Below, piece by piece: positions 9,331 through 18,710 of a stretch of DNA of 64,000 nucleotides (its first letter is position 1; each line of letters begins with the position of its first letter). Below the pieces are notes generated by a model. The model saw nothing but the letters and a program-made list of their open reading frames with translations, had not been told where the DNA came from and did no database searches. The stretch comes from Pelagimonas sp017744045 (lineage in GTDB: Bacteria > Pseudomonadota > Alphaproteobacteria > Rhodobacterales > Rhodobacteraceae), in the NCBI RefSeq assembly GCF_017744045.1, contig NZ_JAGHRD010000004.1; one strand, given 5' to 3'. Made by a program: the position numbers and the translations under genes.

Positions 9331-10422
9331 TCACAGCGCAACAGCTTCGCCCGTTGCAGCAGATTGCTGGGCTGCGTGCCCCATGCGAACAGCCCATGCG
9401 CCGTCTTGCAAAGACACTTCAATCTCACCCTCGCCACGCAAGGCTGCCAGAAAATTTACGTGCTGATAATAGGTCGATCCATTGTGATCACCCGCCGCCA
9501 AAAGCGAGTCATCTACCGGGATATCCAGCACCTTGGGGCCCTTGGGATAACGCGGGCTGACAATGACCTGCGAGGTCGGCGCATCACCCAATTCTTTGGG
9601 CCAAAACCGCCCCGGCCCCGGGACAAGCGCTTCGATTTTGCCATCCGGCCCAACCGCGCTGAGTTCCTCTTGGTAACGCGATCCTTCGGCAAACATGCAA
9701 AGCTCAAGCATTGCCCGCGCGCCATTGGCAAAATCCACAATGACATAGCCACTGTCCCAAATGTCGGGACGTTCGCCATCATAAACCTCATCCAAATGAT
9801 TCACCACTTGCCCAGCGCTGGCCATAACGCGCACCGGGTCCGATTTCAGTGCGAGCCGCATCAAATCGAAGAAATGGCAGCATTTCTCAACCAGAGTACC
9901 CCCGGTCTTTTCGTTGAACCTGTTCCAGTCCCCCACTTTCGGAAGAAAAGGAAACCGGTGTTCGCGAATGGTCAGCATTTTGACCCCGCCTGTGGTCTTT
10001 TCCAACGCGTCCAGAAACTTGGCCACTGGCGGCATATAGCGATATTCCATCGCCACCCAGATCGGGGCCGAATAGCTTGCCTGAATCTCCGCAATGCGCA
10101 CAGCTTGCTCCGGATCGGTGTATAGAGGTTTTTCCATCAATAGAGGCAAAGGACGCGTGGCAGCGATTTCTTCTAGCTGCTCCACATGCAGGTAATTCGG
10201 ACTGACCACCAAAAGGCAATCCAACTCTTCCAAAGCCAGCAACTCGGCAACCGATCCGCACATAACAGCATCCGGGGCAAATTCCTGTGATTTGCGCGCC
10301 ATTTCGGCATCCGGTTCAAAGATCGCATGAACACGGGCTCCGTCTATCAAATTGATATTGCGCAGGTGTTCCTGCCCCATCATGCCGCAACCAATGACGC
10401 CGTAGTTGAATTGCTGTGTCAT
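9331..10422 (-). CDS. Gfo/Idh/MocA-family NAD-dependent enzyme (possible NAD+-dependent sulfoquinovosidase)
   Basis: 363-residue cytoplasmic enzyme with an N-terminal Rossmann fold (YGVIGCGMMGQEH) and the family EKP motif (MEKPLYTD). The C-terminal half contains a characteristic VEKCCHFFDLMR segment. Gfo/Idh enzymes oxidise or reduce sugars, and the GH188 branch uses NAD+ to hydrolyse sulfoquinovosides. Its neighbours (flavin monooxygenase, flavin reductase, AKR) make the GH188 option attractive but unproven; a plain sugar dehydrogenase is the alternative. The ATG at 10422 is preferred over one 39 bp upstream because AGGGA precedes it. It lies downstream of the GntR gene on the same strand. 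Confidence 0.85.
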   Translation of the reverse strand: MTQQFNYGVIGCGMMGQEHLRNINLIDGARVHAIFEPDAEMARKSQEFAPDAVMCGSVAELLALEELDCLLVVSPNYLHVEQLEEIAATRPLPLLMEKPLYTDPEQAVRIAEIQASYSAPIWVAMEYRYMPPVAKFLDALEKTTGGVKMLTIREHRFPFLPKVGDWNRFNEKTGGTLVEKCCHFFDLMRLALKSDPVRVMASAGQVVNHLDEVYDGERPDIWDSGYVIVDFANGARAMLELCMFAEGSRYQEELSAVGPDGKIEALVPGPGRFWPKELGDAPTSQVIVSPRYPKGPKVLDIPVDDSLLAAGDHNGSTYYQHVNFLAALRGEGEIEVSLQDGAWAVRMGHAAQQSAATGEAVAL

Positions 10423-10470
10423 GATATCCCTGTCGATTATTTGTCTTGGTTCCTGGGTCATCGGGGCGGC

Positions 10471-11172
10471 TTATTTCAAACGCGATACATAGGTCGCAAC
10501 ATTGGTATCGATCCAACCGCGCGAGACTTCGACCCGGTTGCCTTCATTGTCAAAGCTGATGCGGGTGGCGAGAACGGCGGGCGTCCCGGCCTCCATGCCG
10601 AATTCTGCCGGAGCCCATTCAGGCACCGGAGAGACCGAAAACCGGTCATCCGCCGACGAAATCCAGAGCCCCAGTTTTTCGCGATAAAACAGGTAAAGGG
10701 ATTCCGACAGTTCAGCCTCAGAGATTGAAGAGGCATAAGACGCATCCAGCCAGATTTCCTCGACAATGGCCGGGATACCGTTCAACCGCCGCAACCGGCG
10801 AATCCGGTGGGCTTCATCGCTTTTGCCGAACTCGGGCAAGTCATTGGGTTTGCTCACCCGGTCTACCGAAATGAAATCCGCCGTCGGCAGCCCGCCGCCC
10901 TCATGCAACTCGACCCGAAAGAACGTGTAGACCGATTGCACATCTTGCCGCGCCCGGACGTAGTTTCCAGACCCTTGAATGCGCTCCAGCAACCCCTTTT
11001 CTGTGAGATCCGCCAAGGACTTGCGCAAGGTTCCAACCGAGGTTCCCAACTGCGCTGCATATTCCCGTTCCGGCGGCAAACGCGCGCCGTCCGCAAGACG
11101 CCCAGCATTGATTTCACGGATCAGCATCTCGCTGATCTGCAAATATAGCGGCAAGGAATGGCGGTCGCGCAT
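10471..11172 (-). CDS. GntR-family transcriptional regulator with UTRA domain
   Basis: 233-residue repressor-type regulator. The winged-helix GntR domain occupies roughly residues 1-75 (PPEREYAAQLGTSVGTLRKS, then a wing with GSGNYV). A UTRA ligand-binding domain fills the rest, as in the HutC/FarR subfamily. It is divergent from the monooxygenase operon and upstream of the Gfo/Idh gene, so it probably controls both sides in response to a sugar derivative. The ATG at 11172 is chosen; a TTG at 11187 is in frame. Confidence 0.9.
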   Translation of the reverse strand: MRDRHSLPLYLQISEMLIREINAGRLADGARLPPEREYAAQLGTSVGTLRKSLADLTEKGLLERIQGSGNYVRARQDVQSVYTFFRVELHEGGGLPTADFISVDRVSKPNDLPEFGKSDEAHRIRRLRRLNGIPAIVEEIWLDASYASSISEAELSESLYLFYREKLGLWISSADDRFSVSPVPEWAPAEFGMEAGTPAVLATRISFDNEGNRVEVSRGWIDTNVATYVSRLK

Positions 11173-11255
11173 TGGCAAGATTCCCAAATTGATCCACCAT
11201 TGATTTACCTAAATTCGGATGCTACGCAAGAGAAAATGCATGGGAGGTGCACCTT

Positions 11256-12410
11256 ATGACAATCGTACCCATTACCTCGCCAGATCTGGACGCGGCCGAG
11301 GTTTCCTGGTTTGCGGCGCTGTGTTCGGATGACTACGAGTTTCTTGGTGTGCCCGAGGGGCGTTTGCGCTCTAGCTGGGCGCATTGTTCGTCCATCGTAA
11401 AAGAGGCTGAAGCGCAGGGCTTTCGCAATATTCTCTGCCCATCCTCCTATCAGGTCGGCCAAGACACGCTGAGCTTTGTCGCCGGTTGCGCACCGATCAC
11501 CGACAAGATCAATATGTTGGCCGCCGTGCGCTGTGGCGAGATGCAGCCAATCATGCTGGCCCGCACCATCGCAACGCTGGATCACATGCTTGAGGGGCGT
11601 TTGACCGTCAACATCATCTCGTCCGACTTCCCGGGCGAAAAGGCCGACAGCGAATTTCGCTACCAACGCTCGCGCGAGGTGGTTGAGATTCTGAAACAGG
11701 CCTGGACACAGGACAAAATCGACTATCAGGGCGAGGTCTATAACTTCTCTGACATGTGGGTCGATCCGGCTGTGCCGTATCAAACCGGCGGCCCGCTGTT
11801 GTATTTTGGCGGCTATAGCCCTGCCGCTTTGGAGCTTTGCGGTCAGCATTGTGATGTCTACCTGATGTGGCCTGAACCCAAAGAGCAGTTGGCCGAACGT
11901 ATGAAGGCCGTGCATGCGGTGGCCGAACGCTATGATCGCACGCTGGATTATGGTCTGCGGGTCCATTGCATCGTGCGCGATACCGAGGCCGAGGCGCGTG
12001 AATGGGCACAGCATATCGTCAGCAAGCTGGATGACGAACAAGGGACCGCCATTCGCGAACGCGCGCTGGATAGCGGCTCTCTCGGCGTTTCGCATCAGGC
12101 CAAGAACCGCGAGTTGGCCGATATGGAAGGCTTTGTCGAACCGCATCTCTGGACCGGTGTTGGCCGGGCGCGCTCGGGCTGTGGTGCGGCGCTGGTTGGG
12201 TCGACCGATCAGGTGCTGAGCAAGCTGGAAGAGTATCAAAAGATGGGCATTCGCGCCTTTATCTTGTCGGGCTATCCGCATTTGGACGAATGCAGGCATT
12301 TTGGCGAAAAGGTCATGCCGCACCTCAAGACCTGCTCGCTGCCCGAGGCTTATGGCCGCGTTCCAGCCTCGGCCCCGGCCACACCGCTGGCCGCAGGCAT
12401 TCGACGCTAA
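11256..12410 (+). CDS. LLM-class FMNH2-dependent monooxygenase (SmoC/SsuD-like)
   Basis: 384-residue luciferase-like flavin monooxygenase of the alkanesulfonate monooxygenase group. It uses reduced FMN and O2 to cleave C-S or oxidise similar substrates. The TIM-barrel family is recognised from LSFVAGCAPITDKINMLAAV, TIATLDHMLEGRLTVNIIS and the insertion region with SDFPGE. The ATG at 11256 has a good GGGAGGT site 7 nt upstream. A flavin reductase two genes on supplies FMNH2, and the aldo/keto reductase between them could reduce the aldehyde product. This matches sulfoquinovose monooxygenase (SmoC), SmoB and SmoA. The substrate is inferred. Confidence 0.88.
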   Translation: MTIVPITSPDLDAAEVSWFAALCSDDYEFLGVPEGRLRSSWAHCSSIVKEAEAQGFRNILCPSSYQVGQDTLSFVAGCAPITDKINMLAAVRCGEMQPIMLARTIATLDHMLEGRLTVNIISSDFPGEKADSEFRYQRSREVVEILKQAWTQDKIDYQGEVYNFSDMWVDPAVPYQTGGPLLYFGGYSPAALELCGQHCDVYLMWPEPKEQLAERMKAVHAVAERYDRTLDYGLRVHCIVRDTEAEAREWAQHIVSKLDDEQGTAIRERALDSGSLGVSHQAKNRELADMEGFVEPHLWTGVGRARSGCGAALVGSTDQVLSKLEEYQKMGIRAFILSGYPHLDECRHFGEKVMPHLKTCSLPEAYGRVPASAPATPLAAGIRR

Positions 12411-12420
12411 GCCAATCGAT

Positions 12421-12458
12421 GATACCGCGCATTGATCCTGGATGATCAAAGCGGTATC
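12421..12458 (+). other. Long intergenic hairpin between monooxygenase and AKR genes
   Basis: GATACCGC (12421-12428) pairs with GCGGTATC (12451-12458). Inside it TTGATC pairs with GATCAA around a 6-nt loop. No U-tract follows. It may protect the monooxygenase mRNA 3' end and so set unequal expression within the operon. Confidence 0.5.
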
Positions 12459-12502
12459 GCCAACTTATCTTAAAACGGCACTACCCGCCGATGAGGAACA
12501 AT

Positions 12503-13390
12503 ATGGACCGTATCACCCTGAATGACGCGCTGAGCATGAGCCGCCTTGTCTATGGCATGTGGCGCATTGGCGATGACGCAGACACAAGCGCCGAACATGT
12601 GCGCAACAAGATTGCGGCCTGCCTTGATCAGGGCATCACCACCATGGACCAGGCCGACATCTATGGCGGTTACGAGGCCGAGGAGATCCTGGGCAATGCG
12701 CTAACGCCTGAACTGCGCAACCAGATCGAGATCGTCACCAAATGTGACATCGTCGCTCCGGTGGGGCGTTATGCAGATGCAAAGGTCAAATACTATGATA
12801 CCTCGCGTGCGCATATCACCGCCTCGGTCGAGCATTCGCTGCGCCTGATGCAGATTGATCATATCGACCTGCTGCTGATCCACCGCCCCGATCCACTGAT
12901 GGATCATCATGAAACCGGAGCAGCCCTGGATGAAGTCGTTGCCTCGGGCAAGGTGCGTGCCGTGGGTGTGTCGAACTTCCGCCCCTATGATTGGGACCTG
13001 CTGCAATCGGCGATGAAGACCAAGCTGGCGACCAATCAGATCGAAATGAGCCTGCTTTGCCATGCGCCCTTTATCAATGGCGATCTGGCGCATCTGCAGA
13101 TGCATGGGATTTCCCCCATGGCCTGGTCGCCTTTGGGCGGCGGTGCGCTATTTGATGCTGAGAATGCCGGATTGCGAAACAAGCTCAAGACCATTGCCGA
13201 GGCCTGTGGCGTAGATGACGCAGCGGTGGCAGTTGCGTGGCTTTTGGCGCATCCGGCCAATATTTTGCCAGTTTTGGGCACCAATAATCTGGAACGCATC
13301 AAACGGATCGGTGATGCTCCCAAAGTGGAGATGGATCGCCAGACCTGGTTTGAGCTCTATACCGAAGCCCTGGGCCACGAAGTCGCCTAA
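12503..13390 (+). CDS. Aldo/keto reductase (SmoB-like candidate)
   Basis: 295-residue NAD(P)H-dependent TIM-barrel reductase. The family features are visible: Asp and Tyr of the catalytic tetrad in MDQADIYGGYEAEE, Lys in VTKCDI, and His in HIDLLLIHRPD. The GAGGA site fits the ATG at 12503 better than the one at 12491. In the sulfo-SMO pathway this position is filled by an AKR that reduces 6-oxo-glucose to glucose, which would fit here. General aldehyde reduction is the fallback function. Confidence 0.88.
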   Translation: MDRITLNDALSMSRLVYGMWRIGDDADTSAEHVRNKIAACLDQGITTMDQADIYGGYEAEEILGNALTPELRNQIEIVTKCDIVAPVGRYADAKVKYYDTSRAHITASVEHSLRLMQIDHIDLLLIHRPDPLMDHHETGAALDEVVASGKVRAVGVSNFRPYDWDLLQSAMKTKLATNQIEMSLLCHAPFINGDLAHLQMHGISPMAWSPLGGGALFDAENAGLRNKLKTIAEACGVDDAAVAVAWLLAHPANILPVLGTNNLERIKRIGDAPKVEMDRQTWFELYTEALGHEVA

Positions 13391-13417
13391 TATCCGCGAG
13401 AGACAAGAGACGTGACC

Positions 13418-13915
13418 ATGCAATCCCTGAACTTCGACCCGGCAGAGACCGACCCGCGCGCCTTTCGCGAGGCGCTTGGGCGTTTTGCGACCGGGATTAC
13501 CGTGGTCACCTGCGCAACGCCAACCGGGCCGCTGGGCATCACGGCGAACAGCTTTGCCAGCGTCTCGCTTGATCCGCCCCTGGTGCTTTGGTCACCTGCC
13601 AAGGGATCGTCGCGCTATCCGTTCTTTGCCGCGGCCAGTCATTTTGCAATTCATGTGATCGCTGAGGAACAACGCGGGATTTGTAACGGTTTCGCGCGCT
13701 CTGGTGATGCTTTTGACGATATCGACTGGGAAACCGGCCTGAATGGCGTTCCCCTGATCAACAATTGCCTGTCGCGTTTTGAATGCGAAACCTCGGCGGT
13801 GCATGATGGTGGCGACCATTCCATCGTCGTCGCCAAAGTCGCCCGGGTCACAACGCGCCCCGGCACGCCGCTGCTGTTTCATGGTGGCCAATATGGCGGC
13901 TTTGCCGCAGATTGA
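13418..13915 (+). CDS. Flavin reductase family protein (FMN reductase, SmoA/HpaC-like)
   Basis: 165-residue NAD(P)H:flavin oxidoreductase of the HpaC-like split-barrel family. Diagnostic stretches are RFATGITVVTC, GITANSFASVSLDPPLVL and the HFAIHVIAEEQ strand. It would deliver FMNH2 by diffusion to the LLM monooxygenase encoded 1 kb upstream. The ATG at 13418 is preferred; a GTG at 13412 is in frame. It ends the operon, and no further gene is seen up to 14088. Confidence 0.9.
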   Translation: MQSLNFDPAETDPRAFREALGRFATGITVVTCATPTGPLGITANSFASVSLDPPLVLWSPAKGSSRYPFFAAASHFAIHVIAEEQRGICNGFARSGDAFDDIDWETGLNGVPLINNCLSRFECETSAVHDGGDHSIVVAKVARVTTRPGTPLLFHGGQYGGFAAD

Positions 13916-14088
13916 AGCACGAGCGGCACCCTTCATCCCAAAGCCGAGACGGTTTCCCAAAAATGGGCTAAACCTAAGTTAAACGTGGGAAACTTCCTGC
14001 GTTTTACTGTTTTTGCCCGGTAGCCAAGGCTGCTTTTGCCTGATTGACTGATGAGATAACATTTTCGTGATCATCAGGAATTTGACCC

Positions 14089-15408
14089 ATGGCTTTCTTC
14101 TCGTCTCACCGCATCAAACTCAAGATCACCAGCCTTGTCGCGGCATCGCTCTGTGCATTTTCAGCAGGGGCCGAAACGATTTCGGCGACGGATTTTATCG
14201 ACTTTGACCCCAAACAGGCCGCGCTTGGGCAATTGCTGTTTTATGACAAGATCCTGTCGGGGAACCAGAACATCAGCTGCGCCACCTGCCATCACCATTC
14301 GCTGGGCGGAACAGACGGTCTGAGCCTTGGGATTGGCGAAGGGGGCGTTGGGCTTGGTAAAGATCGCACACCGGGCGCTGGCGCGACCAAGATCGCGGCC
14401 CGCATCCCGCGCAATGCCCCTGCCCTGTGGAACCTTGGTCATAAGGACGTGCACACCCTGTTCCATGATGGCCGGGTCGAAGCGACAGATGCCAAAGGCG
14501 CGCGTTTTGAAACCCCGGCCAAGGCCCTGTTGCCGCATGGCCTTAACTCCATCCTCGCTGCGCAAGCGCTGTTCCCGATGAGCTCAGACGCAGAAATGGC
14601 CGGGCATGGTGATGAAAACCCGGTTGGGGCCGCCTTTGCGGATCGGATCGACAAAGGGTGGGATCTGGTGACAAAACGGGTGCGCGCCATCCCGGAATAT
14701 GAAGACCGTTTTGCCGCCGCGTTTCCCTCCGTACAACGGGCGGAAGACATCACCATTGTCGAAATCGCCAATGCCATCGCCGCCTTTATCGGCACGGAAT
14801 GGCAGAGCTATGACAGCCCCTATGACGCCTATCTGACAAAGGGCACACCACTGCCAGCTGATGCGGAACGTGGCCGACAGCTATTTTTTGGCGATGCAGG
14901 TTGTGCCCAGTGCCATAACGGCCCTCTGTTCAGCGATCAGCAGTTTTATTCGGTCGGCATTCCGGCCTTTGGTCCGGGTCGCATTGACGGGCAGCGCGAT
15001 ATTGGCCGTATGGAAACCACCGGCAATCCTGATGACGCCTACAAGTTCCGCACGCCGTCCCTGCGCAATATCGCCCTGACCGGCCCTTACGGCCATAACG
15101 GGGCGTTTCCGACCCTGACGGGCATGATCCGGCACATGGCCAACCCCGCCGCGTCTCATGCGGCTTGGCTGCCCGATCTGGCCGAACTGCCCAAGGTCGC
15201 CTGGCTGCAAGACGCGGATTTTAAGCTGTCCAGTGATGCGGCAGAAACCACGCGCATTTTGGCAGACCTGGATCTGTCCAAGGTCTCGCTCAGCGACGAT
15301 GAAATCGCGGATATCGAAGCTTTCTTGCAGGCCCTGACCGGGGCCAGCGCCCACAATCTGCCACTGGGTCGACCAGACAAAGTGCCCAGCGGCCTGCCGG
15401 TGGATTGA
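14089..15408 (+). CDS. Di-haem cytochrome-c peroxidase / MauG family protein
   Basis: 439-residue periplasmic protein with a Sec signal peptide (residues 1-28, cut near AGA-ET). Two haem c sites are visible: CATCH (64-68) and CAQCH (272-276). The pattern LGQLLFYDKILSGNQNISC matches bacterial di-haem peroxidases, which reduce H2O2 with electrons from small cytochromes. MauG-like enzymes of the same fold modify proteins instead. It is monocistronic and meets the Nudix gene tail to tail with no gap. No regulatory site was recognised upstream. Confidence 0.9.
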   Translation: MAFFSSHRIKLKITSLVAASLCAFSAGAETISATDFIDFDPKQAALGQLLFYDKILSGNQNISCATCHHHSLGGTDGLSLGIGEGGVGLGKDRTPGAGATKIAARIPRNAPALWNLGHKDVHTLFHDGRVEATDAKGARFETPAKALLPHGLNSILAAQALFPMSSDAEMAGHGDENPVGAAFADRIDKGWDLVTKRVRAIPEYEDRFAAAFPSVQRAEDITIVEIANAIAAFIGTEWQSYDSPYDAYLTKGTPLPADAERGRQLFFGDAGCAQCHNGPLFSDQQFYSVGIPAFGPGRIDGQRDIGRMETTGNPDDAYKFRTPSLRNIALTGPYGHNGAFPTLTGMIRHMANPAASHAAWLPDLAELPKVAWLQDADFKLSSDAAETTRILADLDLSKVSLSDDEIADIEAFLQALTGASAHNLPLGRPDKVPSGLPVD

Positions 15409-15867
15409 TCAACTGGCTTTCAGCAACTTACGGATCACAGGCTGTTTGCGCGGCTTGTGATCCAGTGATCGAAGCAATTTCGCCAGTTGCTTTTCATTCA
15501 CACGGCGCGCCGCCGCCTTGGGTGAAAACCATTTGCGCCGACGCTGTTTGCGTTCTTTCCAATCTTTCTTGAGCGTTTCAACGATCATTGGATAAACGCG
15601 CACCACGCAAGGCAATTTCTTACCGTTGTCCAGGACCTTGTCATATTTGAAAGTCCCAATCGCATCACGGCTGATACGGCCTTTGATCCCCGCCTCTTCC
15701 ATGGCTTCGATCGAGGCTGCTTTCCAGGGTTTGGTATTGTCCATCTCCCATCCCTTGGGCACGACCCAACGGCCGGTCCCCCGAGAGGTCACCATCATCA
15801 CCTTTAACTTGCCATCCTCATCCCACCGCATGGGTAAGGCGGCGATCTGTTCGCCTTTTTTAGACAT
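15409..15867 (-). CDS. Nudix hydrolase, DIPP-like
   Basis: 152-residue cytoplasmic phosphohydrolase. The Nudix box runs G-x5-T-x7-IEAMEEAGI, so the first Glu and the Arg of the consensus are replaced while the metal-binding EE pair is kept. This is a pattern seen in diphosphoinositol-polyphosphate-like Nudix enzymes. The C-terminus is very basic (KERKQRRRKW). The ATG at 15867 is chosen over 15927 because GAGG precedes it and the Nudix domain begins immediately. The substrate cannot be told. Confidence 0.85.
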   Translation of the reverse strand: MSKKGEQIAALPMRWDEDGKLKVMMVTSRGTGRWVVPKGWEMDNTKPWKAASIEAMEEAGIKGRISRDAIGTFKYDKVLDNGKKLPCVVRVYPMIVETLKKDWKERKQRRRKWFSPKAAARRVNEKQLAKLLRSLDHKPRKQPVIRKLLKAS

Positions 15868-16009
15868 ACCAATCCTCGTTCGCGCGAGGTGCATATAAGG
15901 GAAAGGTAACCGATTTAACAGGTGCAACTCTTTTCAGGCATAAAAACTGACGTATTTTTGCGATTTACCCGTGTTTCCGCGCTCATCCCTGCTGGTTTCA
16001 GACAGCCGG

Positions 16010-17941
16010 TCAGTTCATCGTCGACGGCAGCCAAAGAGAAATCGCAGGAAAGGCGACCAGCAAAATGATCTTGACCAGATCGGCGGCGATAAAGGGAAGG
16101 ACACCCCGCATGATCCCGCCCAGTGACTGGTCAGGTTGCAGATTTTTCAGGATAAAGAGGTTGATCCCGAAGGGGGGAGAGATAAGGCCAATCTCAACCA
16201 CAACCAGCATCAAAATCCCCCAATGGAACACATCAAAGCCCAGCCCCATCACCAGCGGGGTCACCACGGGTACGGTGATGACCATGACTGCAAAGCTGTC
16301 CATGACCGCTCCAAGCAACAGGTAAAACACCAAGAGCACGATCAGGATAGTCATGGGAGACGCATCCAAGCTGCCAATCGCATTCGCCACAAACTCGGTC
16401 GCTTGGCCAAGATTGACATAGAATGAAAAAATCAAAGCCCCGAAAATCAGCCCATAGATCAGGGCGGTTGTTGCCGTCGTCTCTGACAGCACGCCCAGCA
16501 GACTGAAACGGTTCAAACGCCCGCGCGCGACAGCAAGGATAAAGGCCCCGACGGCTCCGACCGCTGCGCTTTCGGTGGCGGTAAACACCCCTCCGTAAAG
16601 GCCACCGATGACGACGCCAAACAACAAGATGACAGGCGCGGCGGCCCACAGCGCTGGCAAAATGGGTTCCTTTTCCTCGGCCTTCTCAGGCGCAAAATCC
16701 GGGTTCAGCCGAAGCTGCACGAAAATCGCGGCAAAATACAAAAGCAGGGCAAGGATCGCAGGCACCATGGCAGCGATAAACAGGACGCCGATGGACTGTT
16801 CGGTCAACAGAGCAAACAGGATAATCGCACCAGACGGCGGCACCAGAGCGCCCAAAGTGCCCCCCGCCGCCACTGTGCCCGCCGCAAAAGACGGCGCATA
16901 GTTCCGCTTGGCCATCTCGGGCAGCGCGATCCGGCCAAAAGTTGCCGCTGTCGCAACCGAAGACCCGCTTACAGCGCCAAAGCCCGCACAGCCTGCGACC
17001 GTTGCATAGGCCAGCCCGCCCTTGATCCGCCCAAGAAAGGCATTGGCCACGCGGTAAATGTCATCAGAAATGCCAGCGGTGACCGCAAAACTGCCCATCA
17101 TCAGAAACATCGGCAAAGTAGCGACCTGCCAATTGGTTAGGAATTCGACGGCATCATTGGCAAAAACCTTGCCGGTGGATTTCATGCCCAAAACAATCGC
17201 CGTCCCCGCAAGCCCAAGCAAGGCTGTCGCCGCGGATAAGGGGATTTGGCAAAGGACTGCGAGCCAGAGCAGCGCAAAAGCCAAGATGACGAACAGTCCC
17301 GGACGGCTGAGGCTGAGGTCTTGCAAAGAGGGCAAATCGACAACGGTCCAAATCAGCCCTGCAAACACAACCGCAAAGAGCAAAGCCACCATAGCCAGGC
17401 CGATCTTGGACGTTTTGGTAGCCGCGTGTTCCGGATGGATAACCAGGTCTTTCAGAACCTTCATCCCCTGAACCAGACAGGCAAGCCCCATGGCGATGGC
17501 GGCAAAGATATAGGTTGGGCCGAGTGGCCATTTGAGGATGAGCGTTTCACGCCCTTGGCTGAGAAAACGAATGCCGAGGGACCAAACATAATAGGTCAAG
17601 GCCGCAAAGAATAAGAACAAGGCAAGCGAACCGGCAACCGCAAGCAGGTGGGTCACCCGTGGTCCGAAATGGCGCGCCATAAGGTCGACCTTGAGGTTGA
17701 CCCGTCGCGCGGCCCCGGCAGGCAGTGTCGCGGCAACCGCCATACCAAACATTTGCCCCATGATCTCGTTCAGCGCTGTGACGCCGCCCAGACCAGTGGC
17801 ACGTAGGACGACATCCACCACAATAACCATCGCCCCTGCCAATAGGCCAAGAACGGCAATGCCAGAGATGAAACCCGTTATTCGGTCAATAGTGCGGTCA
17901 AGCGCGTCGAACCTGTTGGGAGTAATTTGCGCATCAGTCAT
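16010..17941 (-). CDS. TRAP transporter fused DctQM permease
   Basis: 643-residue inner-membrane protein. A DctQ-type four-helix part (about 1-170) is fused to a DctM-type large permease (about 210-643), recognised by ATESAAVGAVGAF and GAVMDSFAVMVITVPV. It imports organic acids using a sodium or proton gradient with a periplasmic binding protein; the best candidate partner is encoded 10.7 kb away at 28636-29631 behind a matching promoter box. Its start overlaps the cyclase-family gene by 8 bp, so it is the last gene of the FAD-monooxygenase operon. Confidence 0.93.
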   Translation of the reverse strand: MTDAQITPNRFDALDRTIDRITGFISGIAVLGLLAGAMVIVVDVVLRATGLGGVTALNEIMGQMFGMAVAATLPAGAARRVNLKVDLMARHFGPRVTHLLAVAGSLALFLFFAALTYYVWSLGIRFLSQGRETLILKWPLGPTYIFAAIAMGLACLVQGMKVLKDLVIHPEHAATKTSKIGLAMVALLFAVVFAGLIWTVVDLPSLQDLSLSRPGLFVILAFALLWLAVLCQIPLSAATALLGLAGTAIVLGMKSTGKVFANDAVEFLTNWQVATLPMFLMMGSFAVTAGISDDIYRVANAFLGRIKGGLAYATVAGCAGFGAVSGSSVATAATFGRIALPEMAKRNYAPSFAAGTVAAGGTLGALVPPSGAIILFALLTEQSIGVLFIAAMVPAILALLLYFAAIFVQLRLNPDFAPEKAEEKEPILPALWAAAPVILLFGVVIGGLYGGVFTATESAAVGAVGAFILAVARGRLNRFSLLGVLSETTATTALIYGLIFGALIFSFYVNLGQATEFVANAIGSLDASPMTILIVLLVFYLLLGAVMDSFAVMVITVPVVTPLVMGLGFDVFHWGILMLVVVEIGLISPPFGINLFILKNLQPDQSLGGIMRGVLPFIAADLVKIILLVAFPAISLWLPSTMN

Positions 17942-18707
17942 GGATCACTCCAACGGCGCGGCACCAGCCCGCCGACCCTTTGGCCACTTTGATGGGCAGC
18001 GCCATAAACTCAAACCCGGTCGATGGCAGGGTTTCCAGATTGGTGAGCTTTTCGATATGGCAATAGGCTTGCTCGGCCCCGGCTTTATGGCCCTCCCAAA
18101 ACAGTGAATAGTCACCCGTTTCCTTGATCTTGGCCATTTGCGAGGCCAGCGGCGCGTCCCAGCTCCAGGCATCGGTGCCACATACTCGCACACCGCGCGA
18201 TGTCAGGTACAGAGTTGCCTCACGGCCCATGCCGCAGCCCGCCGACAGGTAATCGGCCTGACCATAGCGCGCCCCTGCCCGGGTGTTGACCACAACGATG
18301 TCACCGGCCTGCAAGCTGTGATTGATCCGCGCAAGCTCTGCTTCGATATCTTGCGCCGTGACGACATAAGCATCCGGGAAGTGACGAAAATCGAGCTTGA
18401 CCCCTGGCCCCATGCACCAGTCGAGCGGCACCTGATCAATGGTGATCGCGGGTTCGCCGCCGCTCATCGTGGGATGGTAATGCCAAGGCGCATCCAGATG
18501 GGTGCCATTATGTGTTGAAAGTGTCAGCCGTTCCGATGCGGGGCCTGCCCCATCCAGTTGCTTGTCAGCGGGCATCCCGAACATCTGTTCCATTTCCTGC
18601 GCTCCAAACGCATGATCGAGATATTCGATCTGAGGGCGAAAGGGCGGGGGATCTGCGGGCGTCACATCGTCAATGGCGACCGACAGATCAATGATACGTT
18701 TTCCCAT
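17934..18707 (-). CDS. Cyclase-family metal-dependent hydrolase (kynurenine formamidase-like)
   Basis: 257-residue enzyme with the metal-binding signature HNGTHLDAPWHY (around residues 66-77), typical of the cyclase/KynB superfamily that hydrolyses formamides, esters or lactones. Its presence with ring-modifying enzymes suggests it opens or hydrolyses an intermediate. The gene follows the GST by 3 bp and overlaps the TRAP permease by 8 bp. The exact substrate is unknown. Confidence 0.87.
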   Translation of the reverse strand: MGKRIIDLSVAIDDVTPADPPPFRPQIEYLDHAFGAQEMEQMFGMPADKQLDGAGPASERLTLSTHNGTHLDAPWHYHPTMSGGEPAITIDQVPLDWCMGPGVKLDFRHFPDAYVVTAQDIEAELARINHSLQAGDIVVVNTRAGARYGQADYLSAGCGMGREATLYLTSRGVRVCGTDAWSWDAPLASQMAKIKETGDYSLFWEGHKAGAEQAYCHIEKLTNLETLPSTGFEFMALPIKVAKGSAGWCRAVGVIHD

Positions 18708-18710
18708 CTC

